In this document: positions 23,575-32,933 of the stretch, piece by piece | How positions within the stretch are numbered: the first letter of the stretch is position 1 | Layout: each line of letters starts with the position of its first letter | DNA from: Lentisphaeria bacterium | Lineage (GTDB): Bacteria > Verrucomicrobiota > Lentisphaeria > Victivallales > Victivallaceae | Direction: 5' to 3' | Length of the DNA: 64,000 nt | Assembly: GCA_022009855.1 (NCBI GenBank) | Contig: CP091727.1 | Location: 930,001-994,000 of the forward strand | Translations under genes and position numbers: made by a program | Notes under the pieces: generated by a model | Told to the model about the DNA's origin: nothing | The model's input: the letters and a program-made list of their open reading frames with translations, nothing else | Databases searched by the model: none

Positions 23575-23691
23575 GCTCAAAAGTGAGGTTTTTCGCTCAT
23601 TTTTTCGCTTTTCCTTTGAAAAACCATCTTATTCTATAAAAACCATCCGCAGAGGCGATACAAAAATATTGAAAAAAATTTTGCACAGCCG

Positions 23692-23721
23692 TTGCCTTCT
23701 CTGAGCAAAAAAGAATACAAT
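23692..23721 (+). promoter_or_regulatory. Promoter placing the regulator start at or near the first base of the mRNA
   Basis: TTGCCT (23692-23697), 18-base spacer, TACAAT (23716-23721). Only six bases separate the -10 from ATG 23728, and no Shine-Dalgarno sequence is present, so the transcript is predicted to be leaderless. Confidence 0.55.
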
Positions 23722-23727
23722 TAAAGT

Positions 23728-24855
23728 ATGGAACAGAATATCCAAATCGAAAATCTCTGCAGAATTCTGCGACGCGAGGCCGCTCTGCTGCCGCAGGGGG
23801 ACGCCTCCCCGCTGTGCGGGAAATCGTGCGCCGTTACGGAACCCATCGCGGTATCGTCGACGCAGCCTTGAAGCGGCTGGAGGAAGAGCGGTTGATCGTT
23901 CGCCGGAAACGGATCGGAATCTTCTCCCGTCTTGCATCCAGTTCCGTCGATCTGCGAGCGCTGTTCTGCTATGTGGACTGGCCGAGCAGCACGATCCGCG
24001 AGTGGGTGGAATGCGCCAAACGATATGTGACGAGCCGGTCCGGGTGGAAACTCTCCCTGCGCGAGATTCATGCGCAAGACTCTTTTGACCGGCTCGATCT
24101 ATCCGGACACGATGCGCTGATCATGGTGCTCAACAACCGGATCGTGCAGGACAAACACAACCTGGACTGGCTTAGCCGGCTTCAGCTGCCGGCCATCGTG
24201 CTGGATGCGGAACTGGGATTTCTGCCGTTCAGCACGGTCCGGATGAACGACGGATTCGGAATGCTTGACGCCTGCCGTTATCTGTATTCGCACGGACACC
24301 GTTCGGTGGGATACATCCGGACTGAACCGAAAATTTCCGGACCGCCGCTGCTGGCGGACTACTTCCGGAAAGGAGCGGAACTGCTCGGCATGCAGATCGA
24401 AGTGATTGAGAGCGAAGTCTCCTATGGGGAATTCTCCGCGGAAAAAAGTTCCGAATGTATTCAAAATTATCTGGATGCACATAATGGACAACTCCCGTTC
24501 ACCGCGCTGTTCTGTGAATCTCACGATCCAGCAGTGGCGATCGCCGGGCGGCTGCTGCGTTGCGGAATCCGCATTCCAGAGGAGTTGAGCATCATGACCC
24601 GGGGGGGGAGCGAGTTTTGCGCCCGGCCCCATTCCTCTAACGCTGATCGCTGCCGATTTCGAACGGGAGATCGCCGAAGTGTTCGACGGGTTGCGGCAGC
24701 TCGTCCGAAAGGAGATCTGCTGCTTTCGAAAATATCTCCCGATGCGCATCGTCGACCGGGGTTCGGTGGCGGAGGTCAACTCCGCATTCGAACAACGACG
24801 TTCGCTCCATGACCGTGAAATATCTTGCCCGGATAAATTGAACATCATACAGTAA
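23728..24855 (+). CDS. GntR-type winged helix fused to LacI-type sensor domain (frame breaks)
   Basis: About 375 residues. The N-terminus (IENLCRILRREAALLP, then LPAVREIVRRYGTHRGIV) is a GntR winged helix; the C-terminal region is a LacI/PBP-like ligand domain (DACRYLYSHGHRSVGYI, RIPEELSIM). Frame is kept if one G is added to G5 (23796-23800) and one removed from G8 (24601-24608). It ends at TAA 24853, inside a 19-base sequence repeated upstream of the pseudopilin gene at 26542. It probably controls the pseudopilin/beta-helix/mannosidase genes, now separated from it by an insertion. Confidence 0.78.
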
Positions 24856-24867
24856 ACGTTTTGAGAA
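24849..24867 (+). repeat. 19-base direct repeat, left copy
   Basis: ACAGTAAACGTTTTGAGAA, identical to 26509-26527, 1660 bases apart. It overlaps the stop codon of the regulator. The core AAACGTTT is palindromic and resembles LacI-family operators. The region from here to the transposase gene (24868-25076) has no gene; it holds a CGGCC/GGCCG hairpin near 24965-24980. Confidence 0.75.
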
Positions 24868-25076
24868 TGACTCGTGCGAAATAAGAGAAAAACGTTGACT
24901 CGGCGACGAGCCGGAACCTGATTTGCGGCGGAAACGCTGAGAAAATTTTGTTTGGCGGTAAAAACGGCCCGAAAGGCCGGATTTGGTACTGAAAACTTGA
25001 AAATTTAGGCGTAAGCCATCCTGCATTGGCAACAATGCGTGTTGTTTGACAAATTTACTTTTTATGACAGGCGAAG

Positions 25077-26376
25077 CTAAGCGGCGTCGGCAAAAGTTTT
25101 GTAGCAACGGATTTTATCCGGTTGCTCCAGAACCAACGCGGCGGCCACGGCGGTTAAGCTCAGAGTCAAGTGCGCGATGGTCATCTGGTTGCGGATGGCG
25201 CGGTATTTGTACTGCGACATTTCCTCGACTTCGCGAGGCCCGAGGCGGGAGAAATAACGTTCCGCTTCAGTCCGGCATTTATAGGTGTCCTTAAAGCGTT
25301 TCGACTCTCTGGGCACCTGGCTGCGATGATCATCGGTAATGTCGATATAGGCGGTACAGCCGTAACATTTGCCGGTACAGAAATGGTCATGGTCGATTGG
25401 GCATTGCGGCGGTAAAGCGGCCTTTTTCCCGTTTGGTCCCGGCGACAATCGGACAACGAAATTTCTTGCGGGTTCGGGCTCCATCCGGGCTGATGCCGTA
25501 AAATTTCATTTCCAGACCGGCCTGACACAGCGGCAGTCCGTGCGGCCCCACGGTTTTGTCCGGCTGCTGATTGCGGCGGTTCAACGGAATGAACGGTTCG
25601 GCTTTAAGTTTTTCGACAATGAAGTTATAAAGTTCGCGGTCATCGTATCCGGCATCGCCGAGAAAGATGCGCCCTTTTTTCTGACCGTAGATTCGCACGA
25701 ACTTTTTCAGTAGCGCCTTGGCTACTTTGCCGTCGGTGCGGTTGTTCGGCAGGGTAACTTCGATAAGAGGAATACCCTCACCGCTGAGCAGGACGTGGGT
25801 ACGGTAGCCCCAGAACCAGGTAAAGGTTTTCTTCTTATCGCCGCTCGGTTGTTTGATGTAGGAATAATAACTGAGCGTTGCCATGGGATTGCGCTTGATC
25901 TTGGTGGCTTTGTCGAGCTTACGGTTGGGATTCTTGGGATTGTTGTGCTTGGTGTTGGCCTTGATCGGTTTAGAATCGGCCATAATGACCTCCAGCGTGG
26001 CGATGCCTTTTTCAACCAGCAGTTTGCCGGAAGTATGAAAAAAAGTTTCGATTTCGGAGTTATTCGTATCGGTCAGGAAGCGCGAAAAACGGGACGCATC
26101 GGGAATCCGGCCTGGGTTGAAACCGCACATTTCGGCAAGGATCGGACGGCTTTCCAGATCCCGGACCAGGTCGGAAATGCATTTGATGTGAGCCGATTGT
26201 TTGTAGATCAGCGCCTTGAAATAGGCGGAACGCCGATAGCCACGGCGGCCGAGTTCGGGAAAATCCGGCTGGTCGTAGATCAGATCGAAAGCGCGGAAAA
26301 GTGCATCGTATTTTTTCAGGAATGGGCACGAATCGATTAGGCCGTAGTAGTCATAAAACAGTGAATTTTGCATCAT
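25077..26376 (-). CDS. IS transposase, DDE type (frame break)
   Basis: About 433 residues. The N-terminus resembles the InsH/DUF772 region (GRRGYRRSAYFKALIYK, then DASRFSRF). Catalytic acidic residues are likely in MADSKPIK, LGDAGYDD and CRTEAERYF, with the IS4/IS5-type RNQM...AHL end. The frame is broken at T5 (25423-25427); removing one base joins both parts. SD GAGGAA precedes ATG 26376. A mobile-element gene may be truly inactive, but the break looks like those in essential genes here. Confidence 0.82.
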
Positions 26377-26424
26377 ATTTTTTCCTCTTTTTGAGTGGTT
26401 AATTGTTGTCCCGCAAGATATTAC

Positions 26425-26453
26425 AATATATCACCAAGAGGAGGAATTTTCAA
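26425..26453 (-). promoter_or_regulatory. Transposase promoter
   Basis: On the minus strand TTGAAA (26448-26453), 17-base spacer, TATATT (26425-26430). The -35 lies inside the candidate terminal inverted repeat, a common IS arrangement in which transposase binding can repress its own promoter. Confidence 0.6.
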
Positions 26454-26508
26454 GGGCAAACGACTCAAAAGTCGTTAATTATAAAGCGTTTAACGCATTA
26501 CGCAGAAC

Positions 26509-26527
26509 ACAGTAAACGTTTTGAGAA
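26509..26527 (+). repeat. 19-base direct repeat, right copy
   Basis: Second copy of the sequence at 24849-24867. It ends 14 bases before the pseudopilin ATG, directly upstream of its AAAGGAGG. Just to the left lies AAAGCGTTTAACGC, another palindromic segment, and AACGACT/AGTCGTT (26459-26476). Confidence 0.75.
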
Positions 26528-26541
26528 AGAAAGGAGGAAAG

Positions 26542-27330
26542 ATGTCACTCTCTTTTCAAAGGAAAAGGTTCCCGGGGAAAAAATCTCCGGGGAAACCGTC
26601 GTTTCGTTGTTTCTCACTGATTGAACTTCTTATTGTGATTGCGATCATCGCAATTCTGGCCGGCATGCTGCTTCCGGCACTGAATCGGGCCCGGGAGAGC
26701 GCCATGTCGGCACAGTGCTCCAGCAATCTCAAACAGTGCATCGCCGGCTCACAACTGTATGCAAACGATTTCGGAGATGTTCTGCCCGCCTATCTGAACG
26801 GCGACCCATGGGTGAAAACACTTACCGCCAATCTCGGCATTCCCGTTGGCGGAAAGTTACAGGGAACCGCCTACGTTTCACCCAAAGTGGTGCGTTGTCC
26901 CGCCGACCGGAACAATCAGCTTTACCTCACCAGCACCACGCGCGGCACATACGGTTTGTGGCGCTTTGCCGGCGACAGCACCAGGGAGAAGGTGAACACC
27001 TGTCTCAACAATTACAAGCTGGGCAACATTCTCGGCTGGGAGTCCGGCGCGACCTACTGGTATTATTTTTCAAAGATGAGGCGAGCCTCCATCACCATGC
27101 TTTTTGCCGACACTCTCTTCTGGTCAACCCGAAGCGGACACTGGATGTGGCGGGCGGATACCGCCGCGGGAAATGTGGAAGCGGCGTTCTGTCTGCGACA
27201 CGCCCACCGGGGCAACATCGCCTACGGTGACGGGCACGTCGGACAGATCGGACGGAATGAATTCGGTACATGCACTCCGAAAATCATCCGGTTCCATCCG
27301 GATGGAGACACGGACATCGTCATTCTGTAG
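26542..27330 (+). CDS. Pseudopilin with H-x9-DG motif (C)
   Basis: 262 residues. A long basic leader of about 22 residues precedes FSLIE, with Cys at -1, then the hydrophobic helix ending ILAGMLLPAL. The C-terminal region has the exact H-x9-DG pattern (His of RHAHRG, then YGDGH). ATG 26542 has AAAGGAGG upstream. First of four plus-strand genes (pseudopilin, two beta-helix proteins, GH38 mannosidase) with short gaps or overlaps, so the pseudopilin is co-expressed with glycan enzymes. Confidence 0.9.
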   Translation: MSLSFQRKRFPGKKSPGKPSFRCFSLIELLIVIAIIAILAGMLLPALNRARESAMSAQCSSNLKQCIAGSQLYANDFGDVLPAYLNGDPWVKTLTANLGIPVGGKLQGTAYVSPKVVRCPADRNNQLYLTSTTRGTYGLWRFAGDSTREKVNTCLNNYKLGNILGWESGATYWYYFSKMRRASITMLFADTLFWSTRSGHWMWRADTAAGNVEAAFCLRHAHRGNIAYGDGHVGQIGRNEFGTCTPKIIRFHPDGDTDIVIL

Positions 27331-27341
27331 AAAGGGTTGCC

Positions 27342-28838
27342 ATGAGAAACCGATTATTGATATCTTCGATGATTCTGGCGGTGGGGCTGACCGCTGCTAC
27401 AGCAGGCCCCGCACCGATTTATGTGGATAATATCCGGGGGAACGACACCTATGACGGGTCGCGGGAACGACCGTTTGCCTCGCTCGAAAAGGCGTGCCGA
27501 CAGGTAAGGACGAGTGGAAGAATCGAAGTTGTCAACACGGGGAAACCCTATCAGATGCCCTATGACGGCCCCGGCAGGCACGGGTTGCGACTGCGTACCG
27601 GTGGCACTCCCGATGCTCCACTGGTGGTGGAAGGCAATGGAGCCGAGATCTCCTGCCTCGCGGTTATCCCCGCCACAGCATGGACGCGCGAGGAGGAGAG
27701 GATCTATTCTCTTCCGTTCGACCCGATGAGCAACATGTTCCGGCGGGACAGAACCAAAGACTACTGGCTGGACGGTACGCCGATCTGGTTTGTCGACGGC
27801 CGTCCCGCGCCCAATCTCCACGACCGGAAAACTCTGAAAAAAACACCCGGCGGCTTCTGGTGGAACAAAAAGGAACGGAAGGTTCTCTATCATCTTCCGG
27901 CAGGGCAAACACTCGCCGGGCAGAAAATTGAATTGCCGGCCAATTATGGTTTCTACATCCACCGTGACTACACGATCGTGCGCAATTTCACGGTGATGTT
28001 CTCCTGGAACGATGGTTTCGACGCCGCAGAAAATCCGAAAGGGTCTATGTATATCAACTGCCTCGCGTACAACAGTTGCGGCCAGGGAATGTCACTGCAC
28101 GATGCGGCCGCAGTCACCTACCTCGACTGCGGCGCGGTCAACTGCGCCAGTTCCGCGGTCTGCAATATCGGGCAGAGTCAAGGAGTCTACCAGAGATGCG
28201 TCCTGATCGACAATACATTCGAAGCAGCGGTTTTTCTGAGCGACAATGCCGCAGCTCTGTTCGAAGAGTGTATCATCGCCGATCCGGAACCGGGGGAGTT
28301 GATCCGGCAGCAACGGCGTTCGCTTGGAGCATTCTCCAATTGCGTGCTGCTGGGCAGGCACGGCCGGAACATGGTCACGGTACAGGCGGGAACCCTCTCG
28401 TTCTTCGGCTGCACCATGTTATATGGCAGCTCATTCTGTTCGTTTGCTCCGGCAGATGCCTCCGGTTCGATCAGCGTCCGCCAGTCGATGCTGGGCAATT
28501 TCTCCCGCTGCTGCGTGGAACTGCCGAAGTTTCCGAACAACATGCGTATCGATCTCGCCGCCAACCAGTATCAACCGGGCACCTGCCACCTCTCACGCAA
28601 CGGGAAATTGATTCCAGGAGCCTCCCCGCAACTCGCAGCCTGGAAAATCGACCTCGATTCAACCGTTGCCGAACTTCCCCTGAGCGGCCGCCGTGACTGT
28701 GAGAATCCGGATGCTTCACGCCGCCGTTCAAAGCGAATCGGTGCACTGCTGCCGAAATCGGTCTGGCAGCTTTACGACCGCTTGAAAAATTTTGAAGCCA
28801 CTCCGGCTGGAATTGTCAGAAAGAAGGATGCACAATGA
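27342..28838 (+). CDS. Secreted right-handed beta-helix protein 1
   Basis: 498 residues with a cleavable signal peptide (RNRLLISSMILAVGLTAATA). The opening YVDNIRGNDTYDGS and PFASLEKACRQV is the typical start of polysaccharide lyase/glycosidase-like parallel beta-helix proteins. Repeating coils with Asn/Cys ladders follow (CLAYNSCGQG, CGAVNCASS, CVLIDN). Catalytic residues cannot be assigned. It begins 11 bases after the pseudopilin stop and overlaps the next gene in ATGA. Frame intact. Confidence 0.82.
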   Translation: MRNRLLISSMILAVGLTAATAGPAPIYVDNIRGNDTYDGSRERPFASLEKACRQVRTSGRIEVVNTGKPYQMPYDGPGRHGLRLRTGGTPDAPLVVEGNGAEISCLAVIPATAWTREEERIYSLPFDPMSNMFRRDRTKDYWLDGTPIWFVDGRPAPNLHDRKTLKKTPGGFWWNKKERKVLYHLPAGQTLAGQKIELPANYGFYIHRDYTIVRNFTVMFSWNDGFDAAENPKGSMYINCLAYNSCGQGMSLHDAAAVTYLDCGAVNCASSAVCNIGQSQGVYQRCVLIDNTFEAAVFLSDNAAALFEECIIADPEPGELIRQQRRSLGAFSNCVLLGRHGRNMVTVQAGTLSFFGCTMLYGSSFCSFAPADASGSISVRQSMLGNFSRCCVELPKFPNNMRIDLAANQYQPGTCHLSRNGKLIPGASPQLAAWKIDLDSTVAELPLSGRRDCENPDASRRRSKRIGALLPKSVWQLYDRLKNFEATPAGIVRKKDAQ

Positions 28839-30508
28839 AAAATTTCAACATCGGAATCGCCCTGCTTGTTTCCGCGACAGGCGCCGCGGCACCATCGCTG
28901 CAGCAGGAGCTGGATCTTGCGCTCAGGGCGGGGGCTTCCGTCACCCCTCTCTCAACCGGAATACCGGCTCTCCGAAAAAATAATACTCAGAAATCTCGTT
29001 GGCGGCGTCATCGACGGACGCGGTGCCCGGATCACCATGACGAAACTGAATGAGGCAATCCGACTGATCGACTGCCGAAAAGTGACTCTGAAAAACTTCA
29101 TCCTCGATTATGATCCGCTGCCGTTCACGCAGGGGGTGGTAACGGAACTTTCACCGGATCTGCGGAAGATCCATTTTCAAATCGACACGGGCTATCCCCG
29201 TCTGGCGCCGGTTTATGCAAATCGGCGTATCCATGTCTTCACTCCGGATGGGAAGCTCTTCAAGCCGGACGCGCCGGATGTTTATGGAGAGATCGAAATC
29301 ATTTCGCCGGAACGCGGAATCTGCCACGCCGACAGGCCGCACAAAAACGTGAAAAAAGGAGACCGGATCGCGTTGGACTGCCGTCGGGATGCGGCCATTC
29401 ATCTTTCCCGGTGTGAAGCAATCCGTTTTGAAAATGTCACCGTCTACAGCAGTCCGGGACTGGTGTTTCGCGCCCGGTTCGGTCTGGGCGGCGACGAACT
29501 CGTCAACGTGAAGATTACCCGGGGGCCGAAACCGGAAGGCGCAACGAAGGAACGACTGCTGTCAAGTTCAGCGGACGGAGTGAACTTCGCTTACCTGCGC
29601 CGCGGCCCCCGGATCATCGACTGCGACTTCTCGTTCATGGGGGATGACGGCGTCAATCTGCACTCAGTAGCGCTGCCGGTGGCGAAACTGATCGATCAAG
29701 ACCGGTTCGACACGGTCCGCCCGGATCATCCGGAGAACTTCCCGAAATCATCCGTCCCGGAGACCGGATCCGACTGCTCGATCCCCAAAATTTCGCGGTG
29801 ATCGGCGAGCGATCCATCCGGAGTTTCCGGCTTTCCCCGCGCCATGATGGAGGAGAAGCCTTCCGGCGCTACTATTCCCATCGAAACTTAAAGAAATGGA
29901 CCGCCTACGAGGTGACGCTGGAGCCGGGAACACCGGCATTGAAACCCGGCCTCTTCTTTGACATTCCCGCGATTGCCGCGAATCACTACGAGATCCGCGA
30001 CAGCTATTTTCACGATCACCGGGCGCGCGGCCTCCGCCTGATGGCTTCGGACGGTGTGATCGAAAACAACCGCTTCGAACGGATCCGGAACGCCGCCATC
30101 GCGGTCGGCGCCGAATACGGCTACTGGCGCGAAGCCGGATGGGTGGAAAATATTCTGATCCGCGGCAACCGCATCCTTGATGTCGGTTCCAGTATGAATT
30201 ACGACATCGGCAGCTACACAAGCGGGGCGATCAGTGTTTTCTGCCGTCGGGAAGAGTATTCAGACTCCTTCAGGGGAAATCGGAATATCACGATCAGCGA
30301 CAACATCATTGAACGCTGCCCCGGCGCGGGAATCTTTCTCTACTCCGCCGAGCAGGTGACACTGCGCAACAACCGCCTGCGCGACACCGCCACCAGTCCG
30401 ATCACCCCGGGCAGCCACCACGGATTCCGAAACATGCGTCCGCTCTGGATCGTCAACTCCATCGGAATCGACGCCGATGCCGCCAGTCGGGGAGAGACCG
30501 CGCCATGA
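28835..30508 (+). CDS. Secreted right-handed beta-helix protein 2 (frame breaks)
   Basis: About 557 residues. Signal peptide at the N-terminus (IGIALLVSATGAAA). Beta-helix coils include LVGGVIDGRGARITM, CDFSFMGDDGVNLHS (the GDDG pattern resembles catalytic Asp pairs of GH28-type helices) and NNRFERIRNAAIAVG. Frame restored by removing one A from A6 (28975-28980) and adding one base near 29741-29744. The stop overlaps the start of the alpha-mannosidase by 4 bases. A GH28/GH110-like exo-glycosidase is possible; substrate unknown. Confidence 0.8.
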
Positions 30509-32896
30509 AGAAGATCATCCACCTGCTGCCGAACGCGCACCTCGATCCGGTCTGGCTCTGGGACCGCAGCGAAGGGCTGAATGAAGGAATCCGCACCTGC
30601 CGGGCGCTGGTCCGACTGCTTGAAGAGTTCCCCGAAATGGTGTTCAACCGCGGCGAAGCTGCCATTTATCACCACATCGAAACGTTCGATCCGGAACTGT
30701 GGAAACACATCCTGGATCTGGTCAATGCCGGCCGCTGGGAGTGCGTCGGCGGCAACTGGGTCCAGACCGACCACAATATGCCTTCGACGGAATCTCTCTT
30801 CCGACACTACCGGGAGGGGCAGCAGTACTTCCGCGAAAAATTCGGCCGCCCTGCCGTCACCGCCTGGGCTCCCGACAGTTTCGGGCACAGCGCAGGCATT
30901 CCCGACCTTCTCGCCGCAAACGGTTTCCAGTACTTCTCCTTCATGCGCCCCCAGAAGCTCGAACTGCCCGGCGACCTCTTCCGCTGGAGCGGCCCCGGAG
31001 GCGGAACCCTCCTCGCCTATCGGCTGCTCTCCTACACCGCCGAACGCGATGTCGCCCCCGGCCTGGACCGGCTGGCGGCATATCAGACAGAGCGGAACGG
31101 TCGAAACATCGGCATCGGATTCGGCCTCGGCGACCACGGCGGCGGCACCTCGCGCGGACAGATCGAAGGCGCCCTCGCCTGGGCGGCGGCGCATCCGGAG
31201 TTCGAGGTGCGATTCTCCACCTTCCGCAGCTTCTTCACCGCGCTGGAAGAGGAGATCGCTTCCGGACGGGAACTGCCGGAGTTCCAGGGCGAACTCAACT
31301 ACTGTCTGCGCGGCTGCTACTCTTCCGTTCCCCGCTTCAAACGGCTCTACCGACAGGCGGAATCGGCACTGCTGCGGGCCGAACGAACCGTCGAAACAGT
31401 CACGCCCCCGACACATGCCCCCTCCCCGGATCTGAAACCGTTGTGGAAAATGCTCTTCTTCAACTCCTTTCACGACATCCTGCCCGGCTCCGCCATCGAA
31501 CGAGCGCTCGAACAGCAGAGCTGCCAGCTCTGTGCGGTGATCGACGGCGCCTTCGAAGCGGAAACCGCGGCACTGAACCGGCTCGCCGCCGCCGTCGAAA
31601 TGCCGGTTCCGGCCGCTCCGGCGGCGGACTGGCCGGAGCCGGTGCCGCTGCTGGTCTTCAATCCGCTGCCCCGTCCGTTCCATGGGCTGATCGAACTGGA
31701 GGAGAGTCTCGATTACCGGCCGATCTACCGTTTCCGCCGGGAGGACCCGGTGGTGGAGCTTCGCGATGATGCCGGCAACCTTCTGCCGGCACAGGAGATT
31801 CCGGAGGAACACAACGCAATGAAGCATTGCGTCTGGCGCAAACGGCTGCTCGTGCCGGTGGAACTGCCGCCGACCGGCTGGAAGGTGCTGACCTTCGCAA
31901 CCGGTACCCGACCCGCGCCCTACCCGGTTCCCGCCGGAATTCCGGCGGTGGGCTGCGGGGAAAACGGAATCCGCAACCAACACTGGCAAATCACCGGAAC
32001 TGTCGGCGAAGATTCGCTGTCGCTGATGAGCGCGGCGGGGACGCTTCTGCCGCTCTCCTTCGCCCTCTTTCGCGACCGGTTCGGCTCCTGGGGCGGCATG
32101 TCCGAAGAGCCGGAATCGATCCATCTGCAGGAGTTGCTGGAGGTGTGGAAGATTCGCGCCAGCCGGATCGTCGAATCCGGTCCTCTGCGCGCCGCCATCT
32201 GGTTCCGCATCGAAGGGGCCGCCTCCCATCTGGAACTGACGCTCCGTCTTGCCATGGATTCGCCGGTGATCGCAGCGGAACTGCGCGTCTTCTGTCGGGA
32301 TCGCGCCTGTCGTCTCTTCCTCCGGCTGCCGCAGGCGGAACAGCTTCTCTGCGACGTTCCGGGCGGAGAGGTGGAGCGTCGCACGGAAGGGCAGTTCCCG
32401 GCGGTGGGCTGGGTGAAGCTCCGCTATCCGGACGGGGAGAGTTTCGGGTTCGCCGCGGACGGCGCCTTCGGATACGACAACGAGGAGGGCTTCTTCCGTT
32501 ACGGCGTCGCCCGCCGGACGCTCTACGCCGCAGATGAGGTGGACGGCGCCTCGCTCCACCCGGAACTGCCGGTCTCGGCAGGAGAGCTGACGCTGCGGTT
32601 TCTGCTGAGTTCGGAGGCGAACACCATCCGGCAACGGTCGGAAGAGCTGTTCCTGTCGCCGCGCGTACTGGCCGGCTGGCCCCATCAGGGAGCACTGCCG
32701 CCGGCGGGATCCCTGTTGTCGGTGACCCCCCGACTGCGTGCGGATCGTGGAGTTCGTCCGCGAGGGAGACGCGATCCGCCTCGCCCTGCAGAACTGTTCC
32801 GGAGCTCCGGCGGAGGCGTGCATCACTCTGCCGGACCGCCGCCGGAACCTGACGCTGCCGCCATGGCGGATCACCGCCGTTTCCCTGGAGCGATAA
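30505..32896 (+). CDS. GH38 alpha-mannosidase (frame break near C-terminus)
   Basis: About 797 residues. The GH38 zinc site is visible: H-x-D in AHLDPVW (His12, Asp14), Asp124 as nucleophile in WAPDSFGHS, and a late FNSFHDILPGS. The usual order of catalytic, helical and C-terminal beta domains follows. No signal peptide, so it likely acts inside the cell on imported mannosyl oligosaccharides. After SLLSVTP the frame is lost; removing one C from C6 (32726-32731) gives a natural end at 32896. Last gene of the pseudopilin/beta-helix operon, started by an ATGA overlap. Confidence 0.92.
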
Positions 32897-32910
32897 TCCG
32901 GACCGCCCGG

Positions 32911-32932
32911 CGACAGCCGATCCCGGCTGTCG
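32911..32932. terminator. Hairpin between convergent genes
   Basis: CGACAGCCG and CGGCTGTCG form a perfect 9-bp stem with a 4-base loop, between the ends of the mannosidase and dehydrogenase genes. It lacks a T tract, so terminator strength is uncertain. Confidence 0.5.
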
Positions 32933-32933
32933 T

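Larger units (their letters stand above)
24996..26454 (-). mobile_element. Insertion sequence, DDE transposase (IS4/IS5-like), approximate ends
   Basis: One transposase gene flanked by a 10-base inverted repeat, CTTGAAAATT (24996-25005) and its complement (26445-26454), giving about 1.46 kb. No short target duplication is evident next to these repeats, so the ends are tentative; the true insertion may extend to the 19-base direct repeats at 24849 and 26509. Confidence 0.65.
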
